A DNA stretch of 48,546 nucleotides from Bradyrhizobium guangdongense (GTDB lineage: Bacteria > Pseudomonadota > Alphaproteobacteria > Rhizobiales > Xanthobacteraceae). A program made the position numbers and the translations under genes. This document shows, in pieces, positions 46,187 through 48,546 of this stretch. Numbering within the stretch: position 1 is the first letter of the stretch; each line of letters starts with the position of its first letter. A model generated the notes under the pieces. The model saw only the letters and a program-made list of their open reading frames with translations, ran no database searches and was not told the origin of the DNA. Location: NCBI RefSeq assembly GCF_006483445.1, contig NZ_PPPT01000089.1, positions 1-48,546 of the forward strand, in the 5' to 3' direction.

Positions 46187-47068
46187 TCAACCGGCCGAAC
46201 GCGGCGGATCGATCAGTCTTGCGATGACAGGGAAATAGGCATCGCCCATGCCCTTCCCGATCGCCTCTTCGAAGATCTCGCGGATCAGTGAAGCGCCGCG
46301 CAAGTTCAGGCCGGCCTGTGCGCCAAGCGAAAGCGCGTAGGTAAGGTCCTTCAGCGCATATTCGGTCGAGAACGCGCGCAACGGAAACTCGTCCGGCAGA
46401 ATCGCCTTCAGGCCGTGATTGCGCAGCGCAAAGCTGTCGGCCGACCCCTTCGACAGCGTCTCCAGCAGAAGTTTTGGCTCAACGCCGCTGTGTCTCGCGA
46501 TAGCGACCGCCTCCGCGAGCGCATTGACGGTCTCGAACAGCACCATGTTGTTGAGGATCTTTGTCACCTGCCCCGCCCCCGTGCCGCCGCACAGCGTGAC
46601 ATCGGTAGCAAAATGCCGGATCAGCGGCGCGATGGCGGCGAATTGTTCAGGTGTGGCGCCGACCATCACGCTGAGCGTGCCGTCCTGCGCCGCCTGGCGG
46701 GTCCGCGCGATCGGCGCGTCGATCCAGAGCGCGCCTTTCTCGGCAAGGCGTCCGGCGAAGTCGCGGGTCATCGCGACATCTGACGTTCCGAGATCGATCA
46801 CGGTCTGGCCGCTCCGGGCCGCCGGCAAGAGACCTTCAAAGACGGACAGCACGTGCTTTACGCTCGGCAGGCACAGGAAGATCGTTTCGCTGCCCTGCAC
46901 CAACTCGGTCAGGGAGCCCGCAGGCGTCGCGCCTTCCGCCGCGATGCGCGCCAACGGCCCGGCGGCGAGATCGAAGGCCAAAACCTTGCGCCCACTCTTG
47001 CGAATGAGGTTGCGGCAGATCGGCTCACCCATGACTCCGAGACCGATAAACCCGATTGCGTCAGACAT
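46187..47068 (-). CDS. NAD-binding beta-hydroxyacid dehydrogenase (3-HIBADH family)
   Basis: A 293-aa dehydrogenase: N-terminal Rossmann domain (IGFIGLGVMGEPICRNL), the NAD-site loop, and a C-terminal helical domain with the catalytic Lys in GAGQVTKILNNMVLF. The substrate-binding stretch usually reads DAPVSGG; here it is DAPIARTRQAAQDGTL, so the substrate may differ from 3-hydroxyisobutyrate. The ATG at 47068 has GGAG 7 nt upstream. Its stop is 3 bp from the convergent gntR stop. It may act on a hydroxy acid, but no pathway genes flank it. Confidence 0.9.
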   Translation of the reverse strand: MSDAIGFIGLGVMGEPICRNLIRKSGRKVLAFDLAAGPLARIAAEGATPAGSLTELVQGSETIFLCLPSVKHVLSVFEGLLPAARSGQTVIDLGTSDVAMTRDFAGRLAEKGALWIDAPIARTRQAAQDGTLSVMVGATPEQFAAIAPLIRHFATDVTLCGGTGAGQVTKILNNMVLFETVNALAEAVAIARHSGVEPKLLLETLSKGSADSFALRNHGLKAILPDEFPLRAFSTEYALKDLTYALSLGAQAGLNLRGASLIREIFEEAIGKGMGDAYFPVIARLIDPPRSAG

Positions 47069-47196
47069 GCCGGATCTCCCCTGTGCATCTTCTTGTCGTT
47101 TGCGCTTTCTATACAGCCGCGCGGGGAGATCAATCACTGCGCGGCAGGCTGTCGTGCGCGAGGATCATGCTACAGTCTCCGGCAGGACATTCCGTC

Positions 47197-48312
47197 ATGC
47201 GGGATTGCTCGTCAGTGCGCCACTCCTCCGCCCCGGCATTTTCAGCACGCCGAAAGGCGCCGTCGCGCAATGCGCGGTGGGCGGTCGTCGTCATCGCGGT
47301 CTTGTTCTGCACGAAATTGTTCGCGCATGCGACCACGACGGGGCTGATCCGCATCGACCTTGCCGGCGACCGGGTTTCCTACGCACTGGCGGTTGCGCTG
47401 CCCGAGATTCCCAACAGCTCGGCGCTGTTGCTGACCGCAGCCGCCAATGGCGATCAGGGTGCGGCCGCGACGGTGGCGGAGCAGGCCCGGCGCAGCGTCA
47501 GGATCGACCTCGGCGGCACGCCCTGCAAGGCCAGCGGCGTGCGTATCGCCGGCGGTGACGCGAATGACGCGCGAGGAAAAGTCGAGATCGACTTCACCTG
47601 CGGCGGCCAACACGGCCGTCTCACCGTCAGCGACGATTGGGGCACCTTCCTCGGCGAGCACTATCAGGCGCTCGCCAACATCCGCACCCCAGGCGGCGAG
47701 CGGCAGGTCGTGTTCGACGAGGCCTCGCGCGGCGAAAGCGTCGACATCAGCCGCCCGGTCGAGACCGGCTGGCTCGATTTCATCAAGCTCGGCATCGAGC
47801 ACATCTTGACCGGCTACGATCATCTGCTGTTCCTGCTCGCGCTACTGGCGGGGGCGCGCGGCTTTCTCAGCGTGGTCAAGATCGTCACCGCGTTCACGCT
47901 CGCCCACAGCGTGACGCTGACGCTGGCGGCGCTGGGGCTCGTCACCATTCCCGGCCGCATCATCGAGCCGCTGATCGCAGCGACCATTATATGGGTGGCG
48001 CTGGAGAATTTGCTGTCGGCCGCGCCCGACCGCCGGCGCTGGATGTGGAGCTTTGGCTTTGGCCTGGTGCACGGGCTCGGATTCGCCGCCGCGCTCGGCG
48101 AGATCAATCTGAGCGGTGCAGCATTGGTCCGCGCACTGGTCGGCTTCAATGCCGGCGTCGAGATCGGGCAGCTCATCTTCGTCGTCGTCGCGCTGCCCGC
48201 CCTCGCGCTGCTGTCGCGCGGCCGGGGCGCCACGCTGACGCCCCGTGTCGCCTCGATCGCGGCGGCCGTGATGGGCACCTATTGGCTGATCGAGCGGGTG
48301 TTTGCCGGATGA
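47197..48312 (+). CDS. HupE/UreJ-like membrane protein
   Basis: 371 aa. After an N-terminal hydrophobic segment (WAVVVIAVLFCTKLFAHA) comes an extracytoplasmic beta-rich region of about 160 residues. About six helices follow, with the conserved HupE/UreJ elements LDFIKLGIEHILTGYDHLLFLLALL, AHSVTLTLA and FGLVHGLGFAAAL. The intramembrane His/Asp suggest metal (nickel/cobalt) handling, but no hydrogenase or urease gene is nearby and the role is uncertain. I use the ATG at 47197 (AGGA upstream); an ATG at 47167 is also in frame. It diverges from the dehydrogenase gene across 128 bp. Confidence 0.82.
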   Translation: MRDCSSVRHSSAPAFSARRKAPSRNARWAVVVIAVLFCTKLFAHATTTGLIRIDLAGDRVSYALAVALPEIPNSSALLLTAAANGDQGAAATVAEQARRSVRIDLGGTPCKASGVRIAGGDANDARGKVEIDFTCGGQHGRLTVSDDWGTFLGEHYQALANIRTPGGERQVVFDEASRGESVDISRPVETGWLDFIKLGIEHILTGYDHLLFLLALLAGARGFLSVVKIVTAFTLAHSVTLTLAALGLVTIPGRIIEPLIAATIIWVALENLLSAAPDRRRWMWSFGFGLVHGLGFAAALGEINLSGAALVRALVGFNAGVEIGQLIFVVVALPALALLSRGRGATLTPRVASIAAAVMGTYWLIERVFAG

Positions 48313-48321
48313 GTCTTGCCG

Positions 48322-48546
48322 TCAGGCGAGCACGTCGGCCGCGACAGCCTTCAGCACATCTCGTACATCGGTCGGCTTGAGCCGCACCTGGAGGCCGCGC
48401 TGGCCGCCGTTGAGATAAACCTGGTCCTGCGCGAGCGCGCTCTGCTCGATCACCGTCTTGACGGGACGGCGCTGCCCGAACGGGCTGATGCCGCCGACCT
48501 TGAAGCCGGTGACGCGCTCGGCTTCCGCCGGCTTCAAGGTCGGCGG
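48322..48546 (-). CDS. YbaK/EbsC-type aminoacyl-tRNA deacylase (5' end outside window)
   Basis: 75 codons of the C-terminal part run to a stop at 48322; the 5' end is outside the window. FKVGGISPFGQRRPVKTVIEQSAL matches the YbaK/EbsC family, which hydrolyses mischarged Cys-tRNA(Pro) or related aminoacyl-tRNAs. The GGISPFG loop is the family signature. The frame continues past the right edge (PPT before the LKPAEAER segment), so this is a truncated view rather than a short gene. It ends 9 bp from the convergent HupE-like gene. Confidence 0.88.
   Translation of the reverse strand, partial: PPTLKPAEAERVTGFKVGGISPFGQRRPVKTVIEQSALAQDQVYLNGGQRGLQVRLKPTDVRDVLKAVAADVLA

Noticed and set aside
44203..46227. 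674-aa plus-strand frame over tcuA and gntR
   Set aside because: It runs across a coding gene on the other strand and across an operator; no domain.

Overview
The window is high-GC DNA from a free-living alphaproteobacterium, most likely Bradyrhizobium or a close Nitrobacteraceae relative. This is inferred from gene content (dense che cluster, MloK1-like K+ channel, CHASE2 cyclase, tcuAB, pobA/pobR, ChaB), from the TTGA-N6-TCAA FixK/FNR-type boxes, and from intergenic palindromic repeats of the kind common in that genus. It looks chromosomal: there is no phage, IS element, integrase, CRISPR array, tRNA or rRNA that I can see.

Layout. (1) 1-10279, minus strand: one chemotaxis cluster transcribed STAS-cheY-cheA-cheW-mcp-cheW-mcp-cheR-cheB-receptor-like gene, with stop/start overlaps at the top and GC hairpins after each mcp. 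(2) 10559-11668: a divergent REC/HD-GYP c-di-GMP phosphodiesterase. (3) 11688-15431: a carboxylesterase and an MHS-type transporter facing a TetR regulator, with a palindrome inside the transporter promoter. (4) 15459-17862: a palindromic intergenic repeat, a formylglycine-generating-enzyme-like protein lacking one catalytic Cys, and an AraC regulator. (5) 18075-24285, plus strand: an exported FecR-like protein, a CHASE2 adenylate/guanylate cyclase, a cyclic-nucleotide-gated K+ channel of the MloK1 type and an exported TPR-caspase protein. Channel and caspase genes each have a perfect FixK/FNR box upstream. (6) 24297-26426: pobA and its divergent AraC activator. (7) 26437-30329: a membrane protein, two cell-wall enzymes and a Crp/Fnr regulator. 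(8) 30292-34019: an AT-richer stretch with two small proteins, a 30-bp perfect palindrome, a CBS-BON protein, ChaB and a solo GroEL. CBS-BON and GroEL have perfect FixK boxes. (9) 34313-37341: MarR, VOC protein, flavin monooxygenase and DUF2783 protein, with a FixK box and a MarR-type palindrome between the divergent genes. (10) 37421-42855: LuxR regulator, di-heme oxidoreductase, GspN-like protein, pncB and an alpha/beta hydrolase. (11) 42852-46183: tcuB/tcuA with a divergent GntR regulator. (12) 46187-48546: a beta-hydroxyacid dehydrogenase, a HupE/UreJ-like membrane protein and a truncated YbaK-type deacylase.

The strongest theme is regulatory. Five perfect TTGA-N6-TCAA boxes lie in intergenic DNA, in front of the channel, the caspase, CBS-BON, GroEL and the MarR/VOC pair. 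From a rough 64% GC I estimate fewer than 0.2 by chance in the window. This points to a low-oxygen regulon that joins a cNMP-K+ channel-caspase locus, a chaperone/stress cluster and an aromatic-type oxygenase operon. The most novel candidate system is the cyclase-channel-caspase locus at 18-24.3 kb.
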